From Romanomermis culicivorax (lineage: Eukaryota > Nematoda > Enoplea > Mermithida > Mermithidae): DNA of 64,000 nt. Below are positions 11,341 to 23,222 of this stretch, piece after piece (the first letter of the stretch is position 1; every line of letters starts with the position of its first letter). Below the pieces are notes generated by a model, which worked only from the letters and a program-made list of their open reading frames with translations, had not been told where the DNA came from and searched no databases. The position numbers and the translations under genes were made by a program. Location: assembly GCA_963922205.1 (NCBI GenBank), contig CAWUHX010000263.1:248001-312000 (forward strand), in the 5' to 3' direction.

Positions 11341-11591
11341 CTATAGTCTGTTTTTCTTAAAATGCTTCCAAATAATGAAAGTGGAAAGCAAGTATTATTT
11401 CACATTTTTGCGATTTCCTGATGAACAAAATATCATGTAGGGCTGGAAATTTCTGAGCATACTGGCCTGACCTTTAGCGATTTTTCGAGTGAAAAATTTT
11501 ACACTAAGAACTTTATATAAACGATTTTGACGACAATACTTATTTGTGTCACTTTTGCATCTGGAAGCATTTTATAAAAAACAGACTATAG
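11341..11591. mobile_element. Short MITE with 30-bp inverted repeats
   Basis: The left end starts CTATAGTCTGTTTTTCTTAA and the right end is its reverse complement with about two mismatches over 30 bases. The 190-base interior is non-coding. A TA next to TAGTCTG at both ends fits a Tc1/mariner-type duplication. Confidence 0.7.
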
Positions 11592-12030
11592 CTAGGCGTG
11601 TTTATAAAAAATTTTGCACGAAGTTTTAATGGAAATGCGAAGTTGGAATGATAAATAAACGTAGGACAGGGTTTCTACAAAGCAACATTTTATTGATTAC
11701 AGTAGAGTTACAGTGTGAGGTCAGATTTTTACGAGTTACACAAGTGCCCGAGAAATACTGAAAAAGCTCTATTGACTAGACCCTTACCCTGTCTGGATGC
11801 TTGAAATCGATCATTTCAAAATAAATGAAGTATAAGAATCGGCATTAGACTTTACGTGTAACCATTATTCGTGGAATTACGTTAATCGGTTGACATGGCC
11901 CATTGGGGTTACATACATATGCGGGTCAATTTACACTTAACGATTTACAGCACATATTTTTACATCACTAAAATTCTGTCTTCGTTCCAAACTCGAATTT
12001 ACTAGTGAACTAACGATAGAATTTTCACTA

Positions 12031-15000
12031 ATGTTCTTATTAATTCTGATTTTATTACCGCTCGCAGTTAACGCAAACCACGATGTCGGGTACCCTATGA
12101 ATTGTTCGCAACAAATTTCGCTCCAAACTTGTCAACTTTTGGGGCCAACCGATTGGTATTTGGCTTTCGACTCTACTACCGAAAAATCGACCATTTTGCA
12201 ACCATTGGCTGCGTCGATATTCGAAAAAAATTTGCGAAAACTTCGTTTCGATACCCGTTCCGGCCATCGATTGTCAATTTTCGCCGCATACTCTGGCGGG
12301 GTAGCTCTGTTGGAAAATATTTGTCGACAAAGTGCGGACTTGTCCAAATTGAATTTGGCGGCCTGGCGACCAATCTTTCAATTGAAAAAGACGGGATTTT
12401 TCAAAACGGTCGAGTCGCAATTAAACGGTTGCAAAAGAGGAAATTTTCAGAGCATTGTTATGAGTAAGAAAATCATTTGCTTCTTCGCTACAGTAAACTA
12501 GAAAGAAATGTTTCGCCGACTTCAAGCTCACTTAATCTTCTTTTAACATCCATACGATTGATGGCTTTTTCCACTCCTCTTATTTTTAAATGATCCATAC
12601 AGCGATCCCATGAAAGCAAGTTTAATACATAAAATTGTGAGGTTATTACTGTATTCAATGAACAAATTCTGACGTGCACGAGCGAAGCCCGGTTCATACT
12701 TCTGCTCATTGCTCGGCGAGCATGCTCGACGCTGTACTCGGAGATGTTTGGCGAGCACAGCGTCGAGCAAGCTGCTCGGCGAGCAAATATTTACTGGGCG
12801 AGCAGAACCCCGAGCAAAAAAAATTTGCTCGTCGAGCATGCTTGGGGTAGTAGAAAAATGTTCTACCCCTCCGAGCATGCTCGTCAAGCAACATACGTTA
12901 TAGACAATGAAAAACTGCCTATAGGCAAGGAAAAACTATGTAAAACCGTGACTCGGTTTGCATAGTATATAGTTTAAAATAAGCTGCGTCCGTTCTGCGT
13001 GTAGATTTTTTTGTTGTGGAAATTTTTTTGTCATGTCTATTCGAAAAAAGTTATCAGAAGATGAAAAATTTAAACTTATTGAACTTGTTCGTGAAAAAGA
13101 ATTTTTGTGGAACATTCAATCACTCGATTACAAGGACATCAGGAAAAAACATCGTGCCGTCGAAGAAATTCAGGAGGAACTAAATATTCAAGGTATTGAT
13201 TATTTTATTTTATTTTAATTTATTTTATTTTATTTATTTTAACGCAAAACTCACAGACCGATCGATAAGCAGAAATGAAATTTGTCCCCCCCCCGAAAAA
13301 TTGGCTCGCAAAGTATGAACAAACTCCGATCATGCTCGCCGAGCAAGATGCTGGCCGAGCATCCCCGAGCACGCTCGCCGAACATGCTCGGAGCTGTGCT
13401 TGGAGATGCTCGGCGAGCATGCTCAGGGTAAATTTGCTTGCCAAGCACAAGTATGAGCCGGGCTTAAACAGGACAGCTAAAAATTTCCTTGAGCAATCCG
13501 ATTAAGATGTCAAAATTTATCAATTCAAACACTCGGGTGTTAAACGCTGATCCGTCTCACTACAGCCACTGTCTCTCTACAGCCACTGTTCCATTACAGC
13601 CACTGTTTTGCTATAGCCATTTAACTATCAATGGGGGTCCCACTATAGCCTACTGTAACTTAGCGACTGTCACCACAGCCACTGTCTGGCAACAGCCACC
13701 AACAATTTTGTGGGTGTTTATATGTCACTAGTTTATTAGAAAATGCTCCGATGGGGCAGAAAAAAGAGGGATATACTTGCTTGGATAGTTGCCAAGCTAC
13801 AAAAAGAAGTGGACTAGATTTTTGACAATTTGGGTGAAAATTGGAAAAAATTCACTTTCGTTATATTGAGTTTTCATTCGTTCTCAAAAAAAGTCTCTAT
13901 GTCTGTGAAACAGTCGTGCATTTTTTCCTTCCGCTGGCATCAACTACAGTTAAATTTCTCTACATAAAAATTATATGCACATGACTTCGAATGTAAAGAA
14001 ATGGTACCCCAATAGAATTCTAACTCATGACCGATTCATAACTCCTGCCTGTCACACTAGCTGAAAAATAGTGAGGGAGGCATACTACAGTCATTTTCAG
14101 AACTATAAAGAAACCTGAGATTGGTTGCAGTAATCCAACATGAGGATAATCTCAACATCGGGATTAAATTGATGATCCTGAGTTTGAGCTAATCGCAACG
14201 TCCAAGTTATTTTCTTCCAGTGCACAAACAATACTCACTTCAGGATTTACTACTACTGAGGTGTAAATTCGAGTTCAAAAAATGTAGATGTTTTTATATT
14301 GATTTGCTTTAGAGATAAGAAAATTATGCAAAAATGTTAGTGTAACCCTACAGCTCGAGCCGGGGATAATCTCGACATTGAGCTCGTTATAATCCTGATG
14401 ACATTCAATTTATACCGAACTTGAGATCAAGCCGAGTCGCCTTTTTGTTCGAAATTATCTTGAGCTCGAGCCTAGACCCCTTCAGTGCAATTGGGCTTTG
14501 GTTGGAAAGTGTGTTGATGCACTCACCTGCAGAATATACCTTTTCAAAGATATGGAAATTTTTTTTGAGAAAGAATGAAAATCCAATATAACCATAGTGA
14601 ATTTTTCCCAACTTTTACCAAAATTCTCAAACATCTAGTCCACTTCTTTTTCTAGCTTGGCAACTATCCAAGCAAGTATATTCTTCTTTTTTCTGCCCTA
14701 TCGGGGCATTTTCTAATAAACTAGTCCACCTCTTTTTAGTAGGCCATGCATGAAAACCTTCGTACAAGCACATTAAAGTTTTAAATTTGGTCATCTTCAC
14801 ATCAAAAAAGTAATAAAAAATAATCTTAAAGCTACGAATTCTCACTTTCGGTAATAATAAAAGATGCGCAAACCGCATAAAACTGGAAACACGTCGTAAA
14901 CAGAGTGTAAAGTGACCATTTCCATTGAATCCCCATGGTCAGAAACCTCTTACCCCAAAAATTTCAGAAATACATTTGTTTACACTCAATTTAATGTTGT

Positions 15001-18000
15001 GTGTAAAGTGGTCGCATTCATTGAATTCCCCGTGGTCGAAAACTCCTTCCACCCAAAAATCACGAAAATACGCTTGTTTACTCCCAGGATAATTTTTCTT
15101 GTAAAGTGACCGCGTCCATCGAATTCCAAATGGTCGAAAATCCTGTATTTTTTATATTTTTTGGGGCCCCAGCGAGCACCACTTGCAGATAGAGGCGAAA
15201 TGACAAAAGGCAGCTGGCCCCAAAGTTTGCCCCTATGCCCGAAACTATGAAAAAAGTCCGAAGGTTCTAGCTCTTACCGTTTTGGCTCTGGAGGTGGGAC
15301 ATGAAATTTGGGGGCCAAGTATATTATAGGTTGACGCTATCGCGCCACCTATGGGGGGTATGGATGGACCAGCAGTGGATTTGACCAGAGATCCCGTAGG
15401 CATTTTACATCCCCTGATACCTCCTGATTTCTGGAGCTGCCTATATCTGTCGCGGAAACTCTTCGTTATCAGACTGTGTACCACTAGCTACCACAAAAAG
15501 CACATTAGGAAATAACTGGCAAGCATGCATTTGTGTATTATTCTAAGTTCCTATCATCATTAAAAAAGACGCATATCAATCGCGTAAAAGCTTAGAGGAC
15601 TAGAATTCTTGAATACTGCTAGGTGTTTTGATGCCTGTATTTGTAGCTTATAATAGAAACTAACACAAAAGTCGGGGATTTCAACAGGATGGTGATCTAG
15701 AAACTTGCAAACATGTGAAACTCTTATTTTATCAATAACAACGAGAAATAAAAAAGTTCATAATATATGCATACAAGTACTATTACCAATTAAGTAGTAT
15801 CCCTAAGTACCTGAAAACCTCGCTACAGTAAACTAAACGAAGGACATCGTAATGAAGTTCGACGCATGGTACAGTGCTCCATACTAAGACATTTCCCATT
15901 TTGACCACTGTACAATTTTTACATGGTAATCTTGTTCTTCTGATTTTTGTAAAACTTAGAAACTATATGCAAATCTTGCCAACGTGTCACAAAATCGAAA
16001 ATGAATTTTCGAAACTTTTAATTACTGTAAATTACGATTGAAATCGAATTGTTCTACGGCTCAAATTGTCTCAGTTATCAATCTTGCAGTCTGTTTTTTA
16101 GTAACATGCTCACGATTGAAAAATAACAGGAAGTTAGAATGATAGTTGATATCGTTTAGGACGAGCTTTTACTGTACAATTTTTTTCATTGAGCATGCTC
16201 TCATGTCCTTTTTTACATAGCGAAACCCAGTCAGAGTGGTTCAAAGTTAAGAGAACACCGTTCTAATACAGTCGGCAACAGCCCTACAAAATATAAGTAC
16301 AAGATCCCTAAAGAAAAGTTTTCAAATAAAATTGGAACCTTATCTATAATTTTGTACTTGATTATCAATTTGTGTGAAGAATACACGATTTTCACTTACA
16401 GTGTTCATTTACGGATATAAACCCGAATCTCGTACCGAAGATGATTTCCTCAAACGTTGGAGGGCAAATTTCAGAGAACGTTCTATTCAAATTTACATAA
16501 TTTACTACGGCGAATCGTATCAAAAAGACAACATTTACGAAAAATGGTTGAAAAATGATTTGATCAACGGTTGTTTTTTTTATTTGCCGCAATCAAAACT
16601 GAAAATGGATCACACGGCCGCTCAATTGATTAATTGTATTTGTTCAAAATCGGAAGATTGTCATACAAATTCGAGTTTTGAACAAAAGACGAGCAAATGT
16701 TTTTTTGTGGTCGAAAATGGCGTGGAACTTTGCAAGGCCGATTTCGGCGAGGCGGTCATTTTCCGACCTTTGCAAAAATCGAGACCTTCGCCTATGACAT
16801 GCTTTCCGACGTAAGACGTGATTTTTTTTGTATAGAAAATCGAGAAGAGTTGAACAATCGTTTTTTGGTAATCATTCAAATCAAAATCTGTGAAGCTTGA
16901 AAACTAAGAAATTAGAATTCGGCATATCTTCTCTTAATCATGCAATAAGAACTGAAACTTCCCTCTTCAAAACTCTGAACATTTAGGAAGGTTCAGAATT
17001 GAACCGTTTATAGAAGTACCCGTGAACCTAATTAGTGTTTAACAGGACCCAGGTCTCATTAAGTGTTTAGTTTTCGAAAACCGTTTCTTTTTGAAAACTG
17101 TACCGCATTTTTGAAATGATCGACGCGGCTGTCCTATGAAAGTGAGCTCGATAAGTTGGAACTACTAAACGTATTACTGTAATCGATGAAAATAAATTTC
17201 TCGTCCGTGAGCGGCAAATAAAACAAATGAACATTTCCTGTAATAATCAGACATTTTCGAGTAGTAGCACTCAGTAATCAATAAAGTTCCATTGGAGTCA
17301 AAAGAGGATTATTATCATATCAGCGATTTTGGATTCGCAATAATTAAGATTTTCCTAACATTTATTGGTTGTCTCTGCGTCAATCATTTCAAAATAAATC
17401 GGCGATAGCGAAATGTTTTTCAATTGCACTACTATTGATAATTAAAATGGTTAAAATGCGCTATTTTTGATAAGTTCAACAGTTTTTGTATATTCGAAAT
17501 GTTTTTCATTCAGGGTTTTTTAGCACGGTGCTAATGACTGAAAAGGAAAAATGTTTGAAAAAAATTCAAGAAGGAGGTTGAGGATAATACAAAACTGTGA
17601 TGAAATATTAAAAATCGCCGTTTTCACAAATAACAACTTTGTCGATATCCTCATTCACTTCGTCAATTTTGCATAGCGAATGACTGTGGCTCGGATATGA
17701 ATTTGCTTCGGCTCTTGAAAACAGCTATTTTGACATACAATGAAAACATGAAACTTTTATCTAAACAGAACGCGAATTTAACGACTCCTGAAAGTATTAC
17801 TGTCAAACTTATGTCAACTAATCAAGTGCATATGCAAGAATGAGCTGATTGAATGAGAATTAGATGAGAATCTTATTCCTTTTAAAAGTACCAATCAAGC
17901 CTGATTTCATGAGTTAAAACAATAAAAGCATGTAATCAGAATGGACAAACTCACACAGCATTTATCAACGGTGCTAACAATGCTAATGAAATATTTTTTC

Positions 18001-19251
18001 CATTAGCACGAATTCTAATGGGACCCGTTTTCATTTCACGTTTATTTTTTCAGAATTAACTATTTCGTGCACATGCACACCCATAGCTCAAGTGTTGACT
18101 TGCTCTACAGTTTTGCTTTTTCACAGAAATTTTTTCAGCCGGAAAAACTGTAAGAAATCCGAAATTCAAGAATGTATCGACGATTGTGAATTGAAAAAAT
18201 GGTCTCACTGGTCGAAATGTACTTTTAACGCCAATGATAACTTGCATTACCGAAAACGCGAAAGAATGGAAAATAATCAAAGTTTAGGTCACTTTTCGAA
18301 CAAATCGTGTCGGAAATGGGACACAGAAGCTTGTCCGACCACTACTGCTCCAATAACACGTAAGAACGGACATAAAACAGCAATTCGGATATTCGATCGT
18401 GTACTGTTTTGCTTTTTACCATCATTTCTTTAATTCACTCTGCTAATTCCTCCATCTGTGGCTTTATTTTATGTTATTCTTCAAAACTTTTCCTTTCTTT
18501 TCTCTTCTTTACTTCGTTGTTACTTAACTAAAACTTCAACATCATGCTTTTTATTTTAAGTCATGGTGCACATAATCGACGAGAGTACGCCTCCGCCCAT
18601 AGAATTGGGCAACATTTACATTTTGGTCGTCGTGGGATGTATGGCCGCAGCTATTTCGGTTATTTTCATCATAATTTGCATATTGATTCACAAAAAACCT
18701 GATGGACCAACGAAACTTATTCTAACTGCGAAGTTTTTACCGAAAAATGCAACCCTTTCGTCTTCATGGGCCAATCGAAGTCCACCATCGACCGACAGAA
18801 GCTTGGGATGGGATCATTCGGACCCAGAGGGATCGAGACCACGAACGAAATCAACGAAAAGTCAAAAGAAAGTGTCGTTGCCGACTCGTTTTGAAGTATG
18901 ATGTTTTCTGATTTGATTTCGAGCTGATCAGAAAATCAGATTTTTAGTGAAATCATGTACATTAATCTTTCGAAATACAAGATCTGATTTCTTATCATCA
19001 ATTATCACCAGATAAAAATGGTAATGTTTGCGCTCAACTTTTTTTTGCAAGATCTCGAAAATTTCCAGGATTTGGGTGCGAAATATCGGTGGAAGAATAA
19101 GGCTATTCCCGACCGCTTCTTGTTAAAAAAGAAAAACCGGAAACTTCACGGCGGCGGTCCCTCCGCCGTCGACATCAGCCAAACTCGAAAAGTGAAGAGG
19201 AAAAGCGCCGACGATGTCGTAAAATTGAAGCCGAAATTAAGGAAAAAATAA
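12031..19251 (+). CDS. Type I membrane protein: vWA-like, TSP1 repeat, TM
   Basis: Five exons: 12031-12463, 16402-16810, 18139-18359 (or from 18127), 18561-18895 and 19069-19251. All junctions are GT/AG and phases agree; the product is 526 (or 530) residues. Residues 1-15 are a signal peptide ([15 protein letters not shown]). About 41-260 resembles a von Willebrand A domain: the strand WYLAFDST with a degenerate metal site (D-S-T-T-E instead of D-x-S-x-S), then FIYGYKP and IQIYIIYYG strands joined across the exon 1/2 splice. About 301-350 is a thrombospondin type 1 repeat (WSHWSKC, basic RKRER strand, later cysteines). Residues 373-396 form a membrane helix, followed by a 130-residue basic tail. 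This suggests a cell-surface adhesion or matrix protein; ligand unknown. Intron 1 is 3.9 kb and full of repeats. I do not recognise a named orthologue. Confidence 0.72.
12685..13465. mobile_element. TIR element with MADF-like ORF (possibly Harbinger-type)
   Basis: Inverted termini AAGCCCGGTTCATACTT and AAGTATGAGCCGGGCTT, one mismatch. Both subterminal regions are arrays of GAGCATGCTCG-type palindromes (12700-12895 and 13320-13440). The interior holds a MADF-like exon. Harbinger-type elements carry a Myb/MADF DNA-binding partner protein, but no nuclease is seen here and the target duplication is unresolved. It lies in intron 1 of the vWA/TSP1 gene. Confidence 0.55.
13033..13192 (+). CDS. MADF-like DNA-binding domain fragment
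   Basis: Reads [20 protein letters not shown], then [15 protein letters not shown], with the aromatic and acidic spacing of a MADF (Adf-1 type) domain start. It ends at a good donor (CAAG/GTATTG) and no second exon is evident. It lies between the inverted repeats of a TIR element and likely belongs to that element, not to the host gene. Confidence 0.5.
13557..13705. repeat. Degenerate tandem repeat, ACAGCCACTGT core
   Basis: About eight units of roughly 17-20 bp containing (A/T)(C/T)AGCC(A/T)(C/A)T lie in succession, in intron 1 of the vWA/TSP1 gene. Confidence 0.6.
13728..14724. mobile_element. Foldback element with 91-bp inverted arms
   Basis: The arms 13728-13818 and 14634-14724 start and end in CTAG and are about 94% identical as reverse complements (for example CTAGTTTATTAGAAAATGC and GTTGCCAAGCTA). 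The 815-base interior is non-coding. It sits in intron 1 of the vWA/TSP1 gene. Confidence 0.75.
14905..15140. repeat. Tandem repeat, about 97-bp unit, 2.4 copies
   Basis: Units start at 14905, 15001 and 15099 with GTGTAAAGTG, followed by CATTGAATTCC-like and TGTTTAC words. Confidence 0.75.
15141..16401. other. Rest of intron 1 of the vWA/TSP1 gene
   Basis: No further repeat family or exon recognised. It ends in a good acceptor (TTTTCACTTACAG) at 16401. Confidence 0.45.
16811..18138. other. Intron 2 of the vWA/TSP1 gene
   Basis: The donor GTAAGA is at 16811. Two acceptors keep frame: TTTTTCACAG (18126) and TTTTTTCAG (18138); they differ by four codons. I see no repeat or embedded gene. Confidence 0.5.
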
Positions 19252-20138
19252 CAAAATTAATCACTGGGTGAAAAACACGTATTTTTAATAAATTTTTCCG
19301 GACAATATCGAAAAATAAACATCTTTGTGAAGAATCCCGGGTGGAAAATAACCTCGCTATAACGTTAGGGGAGATGGTGTAAGGGGTGAAATAGTGGAAG
19401 GGATGCCTCAAGAGTGATGGCTAGAAGGTGCTGCGGGAGACGCAGGCGCTGGGGTACTGTAGGTAGGACACGCTACTAATTAACCTCCACCTTGGACGTC
19501 ACAGAGCTTATCACATAGAGTGACTGCCCATGGATGATGAGAGAGAGAGTTGGAGAGGAGACGTCAGCAATCCTTGTCCTAGTGAGGGCCTTGTGGGGAG
19601 CTGGAGCCTTCGTCCTAATGGGGAGTTCCTGGAGGGAGAATCCCGCTTGAAGTCTGAAGGGGTAAATCGACAATGGAGTAAGAGAGAGAGAGAGAGTTGG
19701 TGCCCAATCCCTCTTATACAGCTTATGAAGAAGACTCACCAACATAAAAAGTACAATGATTGCTGTTTGCTGTAGCATTAAATCTAAAACAGGAGTTTCC
19801 CGTTCGTGAAATTTTGCTTTTTTAAACTTGTGTCTCTTTTCTGGAGCCTCGAGATCATTAGCCTCATTTCATGTAACCTGAATTTAGAAAAACATTGAAT
19901 ACCTTTGAACTTAGAAATAGGATTCCTTATTGTACTTAAAGTCATCTGATCATTTTGGCATGTAATTGATCACTTTAGACACAATTTTAACATGAGAAAA
20001 TCACTGTTTTTCAATTGTGTGATCACATCACTGATCATTCGATATTTACAACAACAAACGATCTATGAACATTTTTTGAAGTCTTATTTGATTGATTTAG
20101 GTTAATTATAACGATTTTTCACTTTTGGAGTCTGTGCC
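19252..20138. other. Downstream flank of the vWA/TSP1 gene
   Basis: An AATAAA at 19287-19292, 36 bases past the stop, is a likely polyadenylation signal. Purine-rich GAGAGAG stretches occur near 19540 and 19685. No gene recognised. Confidence 0.45.
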
Positions 20139-21005
20139 ATGCCCAAAACTAATCATTTGTCTATCGAAAATTGCTCGAAAATTTCAGTATTTGCCAAATC
20201 AGGTTTATCACAACGTCAAATAATCCATCGAATGTCATTGGCGTATGGTGTAAAAACATCAAAAAGTGCTATTCGACGTTTGTTAACCAAGGAACATGCT
20301 TCTGGATCGTTGGAAAGAAAAAAGGGACCAAGCAGACTGAAGAAAACAAGGTTAGGCTCAATATGTAACTTGTCTGACTACCACTTGGAAATTGCAAACA
20401 GTCATTGGGTCAATTATCGGCTGATTTTGAATGTTCAAGTGGTGTTAAATTGAGTCGAAGTAGCATTAAACGGCGTTTAGCACCAGTAGGACTCGATATT
20501 TATCGATGTAAGCACAAACCTATGCTATCGCGAATTGAAAAAAATGGGCAAAATTAAATTTAGAACAATGGATTGAATATTGGAAATCAGTGATTTGGTC
20601 GAATTGGTTTTGTTTGGTTCCAGACAGACCCGAGTATAGCACACGAGGAAGTGGTGTTCGAGCAAAATGGTGAAAATAGATGAGGATGTGATGGTTTGGC
20701 GTTGTTTTAGCCATTCAGGTGTTGGTGCATTGGTTTGGATCAATCGATTCAAAGTGAACCCCAAAGCCTATTGCAATATTTTGGAAGCCGGCTTACACCA
20801 GACCATTGCCAGATTGCCTTCTGACATTAAATTTGTGTTTCAACAGGATAATGCACCATGTCACATCACTGCAAAAACCACAAAAAATGGTTTTCTGGTC
20901 AGTCGATACCCATAAACAGTGATTGGCCTCTCGAATCACCAAATTTGAAGCCGATAGAAAACTTATGGGACTATATAGATAGGAAGATTCATGATACACT
21001 ATGTA

Positions 21006-22317
21006 CGAGGGGCCTTCATTTAATTTGTGCTAGACATAAAATATATAGTAAACGAAATCAATTCAAATTTTAAAATATATCGCTTTTTTCAACATATCCA
21101 CCCTTCTCTTCAATGCATTTCTTCCAGCATCCTGGCAACTTTTTCAGACCTTCCTCGTAGGATTCCATGCGGTTACCTTAACTCATTGGTCGACGGCCCG
21201 TTGCAACTCTTTCAGCAACCCAAAATGCCTTCCATAGAGTGGTTTTTTCAATTCGGAAAACAGGTGGTAATTGCTGGGTGCCAAATCTGGGGAATAGGCT
21301 GGATGTGGCAGCGATTCCCATTGTAGCTCGGCTATAGTCAATTGCGTAAACTTAGCAGTATGGGGTTGGGCGTTGTCATGTTGCAGCAATGGTCGCATGT
21401 GCAGCTTTCCGGGTCCTTTTTCTTCCAATGCCTTGTGCAGATCCACGAGTAACTTGGAGTAATACTGAGCATTGATAGTGGTGCCACGCTCCAGATAATC
21501 AATCAGTATGATGCCTTCGCAATCCCAGAATACAGTGACCATGACCTTGTCAATGGATGGGGTGCTTTTGGCCTTAACTGGTGCCCCTTCATCTTTTCGC
21601 TGCCACTGCATGTATTGAGCTTTGGTCTCGGGGTTGTAGTAAGATAACGGGGTTTCATCCATGGTGATCAATCGCCTATAAAAATCTTCTTGCTCCACTG
21701 CATGGATCTCCAACAGCAATTTGCGTGTGTTGACCCGGTTCTTCTTCATTTTGGCTCCCAACAGTCTAGGCACCCAGTGCGCACAAACCTTACTCAGAAA
21801 CAGGTTTTCGTGCAAAATTTTATGAATGCTACCGGCGCTGATGCCTACTTCAGTGACGATTTCTTGAACAGTCACACAATGGTCTTCCATTACCATGTCC
21901 TCAACTGTGGCCACATTTTCTGCTGCAGATGCAGTGACAGGCTGCCCAGGTCTCTGGTCGTCTTCCAACGATTCCCGCCCCTCACGGAAATGTCGGATCC
22001 ATTTGCTAACTGTTGTCTGGCCAAGCCCAGAGTCCCCATACACCGTTTGTAGACGACGAGCGATGTCTGACGCTGAACAACCCTCTTTCCATAAAAAGAA
22101 AATTATCGATCGTTGGTTTTTGCAACTTTCTTTCATTTTTATAAAAGTATGTAAATTTTAATAAATTGCTGAAACATGAAAAATTGGATTAGTGCTTTAA
22201 TTTCCATACCATCGGATAAAGAAATGAAAGAGCTTTCAGAAAAGCTAATAATCATAAGAAGTTTACACTGAAAAAAATTTATTTGTCAACTAGCACAAAT
22301 TAAATGAACGCCCCTCG
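21006..22317 (-). mobile_element. Near full-length mariner element
   Basis: Inverted termini CGAGGGGCCTTCATTTAATT and its reverse complement, extending to GTGCTAG (about 28 bp, one mismatch), are flanked by TA at 21004-21005 and 22318-22319. The length, about 1.3 kb, is typical of mariner. It has split an older Tc1-like transposase gene, so the order of insertion is clear. The two closely matching ends and a long open frame suggest fairly recent insertion. Confidence 0.92.
21183..22136 (-). CDS. Mariner transposase (Mos1-like), C-terminus broken
   Basis: 317 residues are open. The N-terminal half has two helix-turn-helix motifs (ASDIARRLQTVYGDSGLGQT and GISAGSIHKIL). The catalytic D,D34D triad is visible as MDETPLSYYNP, LLQHDNAQPHTA and AYSPDLAPSNYHLF. 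The usual WVPRLL-like linker is present as WVPRLLGAKM. The frame meets a stop after AVDQ. The typical last 30 residues (KLPGCWKKCIEEKGGY) follow in another frame, so a small indel has removed the C-terminus. Family members are about 345 residues. Activity is doubtful. Confidence 0.9.
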   Translation of the reverse strand: MKESCKNQRSIIFFLWKEGCSASDIARRLQTVYGDSGLGQTTVSKWIRHFREGRESLEDDQRPGQPVTASAAENVATVEDMVMEDHCVTVQEIVTEVGISAGSIHKILHENLFLSKVCAHWVPRLLGAKMKKNRVNTRKLLLEIHAVEQEDFYRRLITMDETPLSYYNPETKAQYMQWQRKDEGAPVKAKSTPSIDKVMVTVFWDCEGIILIDYLERGTTINAQYYSKLLVDLHKALEEKGPGKLHMRPLLQHDNAQPHTAKFTQLTIAELQWESLPHPAYSPDLAPSNYHLFSELKKPLYGRHFGLLKELQRAVDQ

Positions 22318-22470
22318 TACAAGTCATTCCGAGTTGTGGTAAGAATTAAACAAGCTTGGGACACAATTCCAATTGATCTTATCCATCGTCTCGTTTTAAG
22401 CATTCCAAATAGACTGAGTGATCTGTTGAAAAATCAAGGAGGAGCCATCAAATATTGGTTTTTTAAATGA

Positions 22471-23222
22471 AGATGATTGTGCTCAGCGTAAAAAGAAATT
22501 TGCCGTGAGTTTTCAGTTTTACAAATGCTTACAGGTGTGCAAAACATGCAAAAATAAGGTAAAAAGTTGAAAAAAGCTGTTGGTCCTTTTTTATGGAGAG
22601 TAGTGTAGTTACAAAAAGACGCGAACATGAAAGTGAACGAATACAATAATAAACGAACATGCTGTACGAAATTAAGGTATTCTGTAAGATCACATGAGCA
22701 GCAGTCTCTGACAACGCCCTGAATTACCCGATAAAAAACCAGTGGCGCCGTCTCTCAGCAGGCCTTGGCCTCAGAAATTGATACTCAAGGCCATCTAAGG
22801 TTCAAAAGGGGAACCAGGTTTCTCATTGGCTCGTTCCAAAAATTGTGAAAATCAATTTGATTGTGGAAAATGATACAAGATTCACCGGTATTCAATTTTC
22901 TCTTCTTGGAATCAAGTGCACTTGATTTTTTTTGTAGATAAATTTGGACTTGGTTTTTCGGAATCTAAAGTTGCCATTTTATTTCTCATGTGAGTCGTTT
23001 CAACCAGATTTTTTCTTTGATATGTTTTTAAGGTTTTTCCTTGCTTTTTTTCTCTTCATTCTTTTTCTTTCACTTTGTTTTTTGTTTTTCATTTTTTCTG
23101 CTTTAGTTCCCCTTTTTTATGTTAAATTTTTTTATTCTTTTATATCCTTTCCTTTTTCTATCTTCTTTTCTCGTTCTATGCTTTTCGCTTCTAATTTTAT
23201 ATTTTCTTATGCACCTATGTTG
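22471..23222. other. No gene recognised
   Basis: Contains a T-rich stretch (23000-23200) that produces a hydrophobic artefactual frame. Nothing else recognised. Confidence 0.4.

Larger units (their letters stand above)
20139..22470 (+). pseudogene. Dead Tc1-like transposase, interrupted by a mariner
   Basis: Pieces of one transposase are readable in several frames. At 20139-20453 is an N-terminal helix-turn-helix of Tc1/Tc3 type (LSQRQIIHRMS). At 20667-20915 is the catalytic core with VMVWRCFSHSGVGALV and FQQDNAPCH. Near 20915-21000 is DWPLESPNLKPIENLWDYID. After the inserted mariner (21006-22317) the C-terminus resumes with RIKQAWDTIPIDLIHRLV and stops at 22470. Frameshifts separate the pieces, so it is inactive. 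Its terminal repeats were not identified. Confidence 0.85.

Noticed and set aside
12031-19251. Apicomplexan origin of the vWA/TSP1 gene
   Set aside because: Surrounding genes, transposons and splice signals are nematode-like; the domain order alone is not evidence of transfer.
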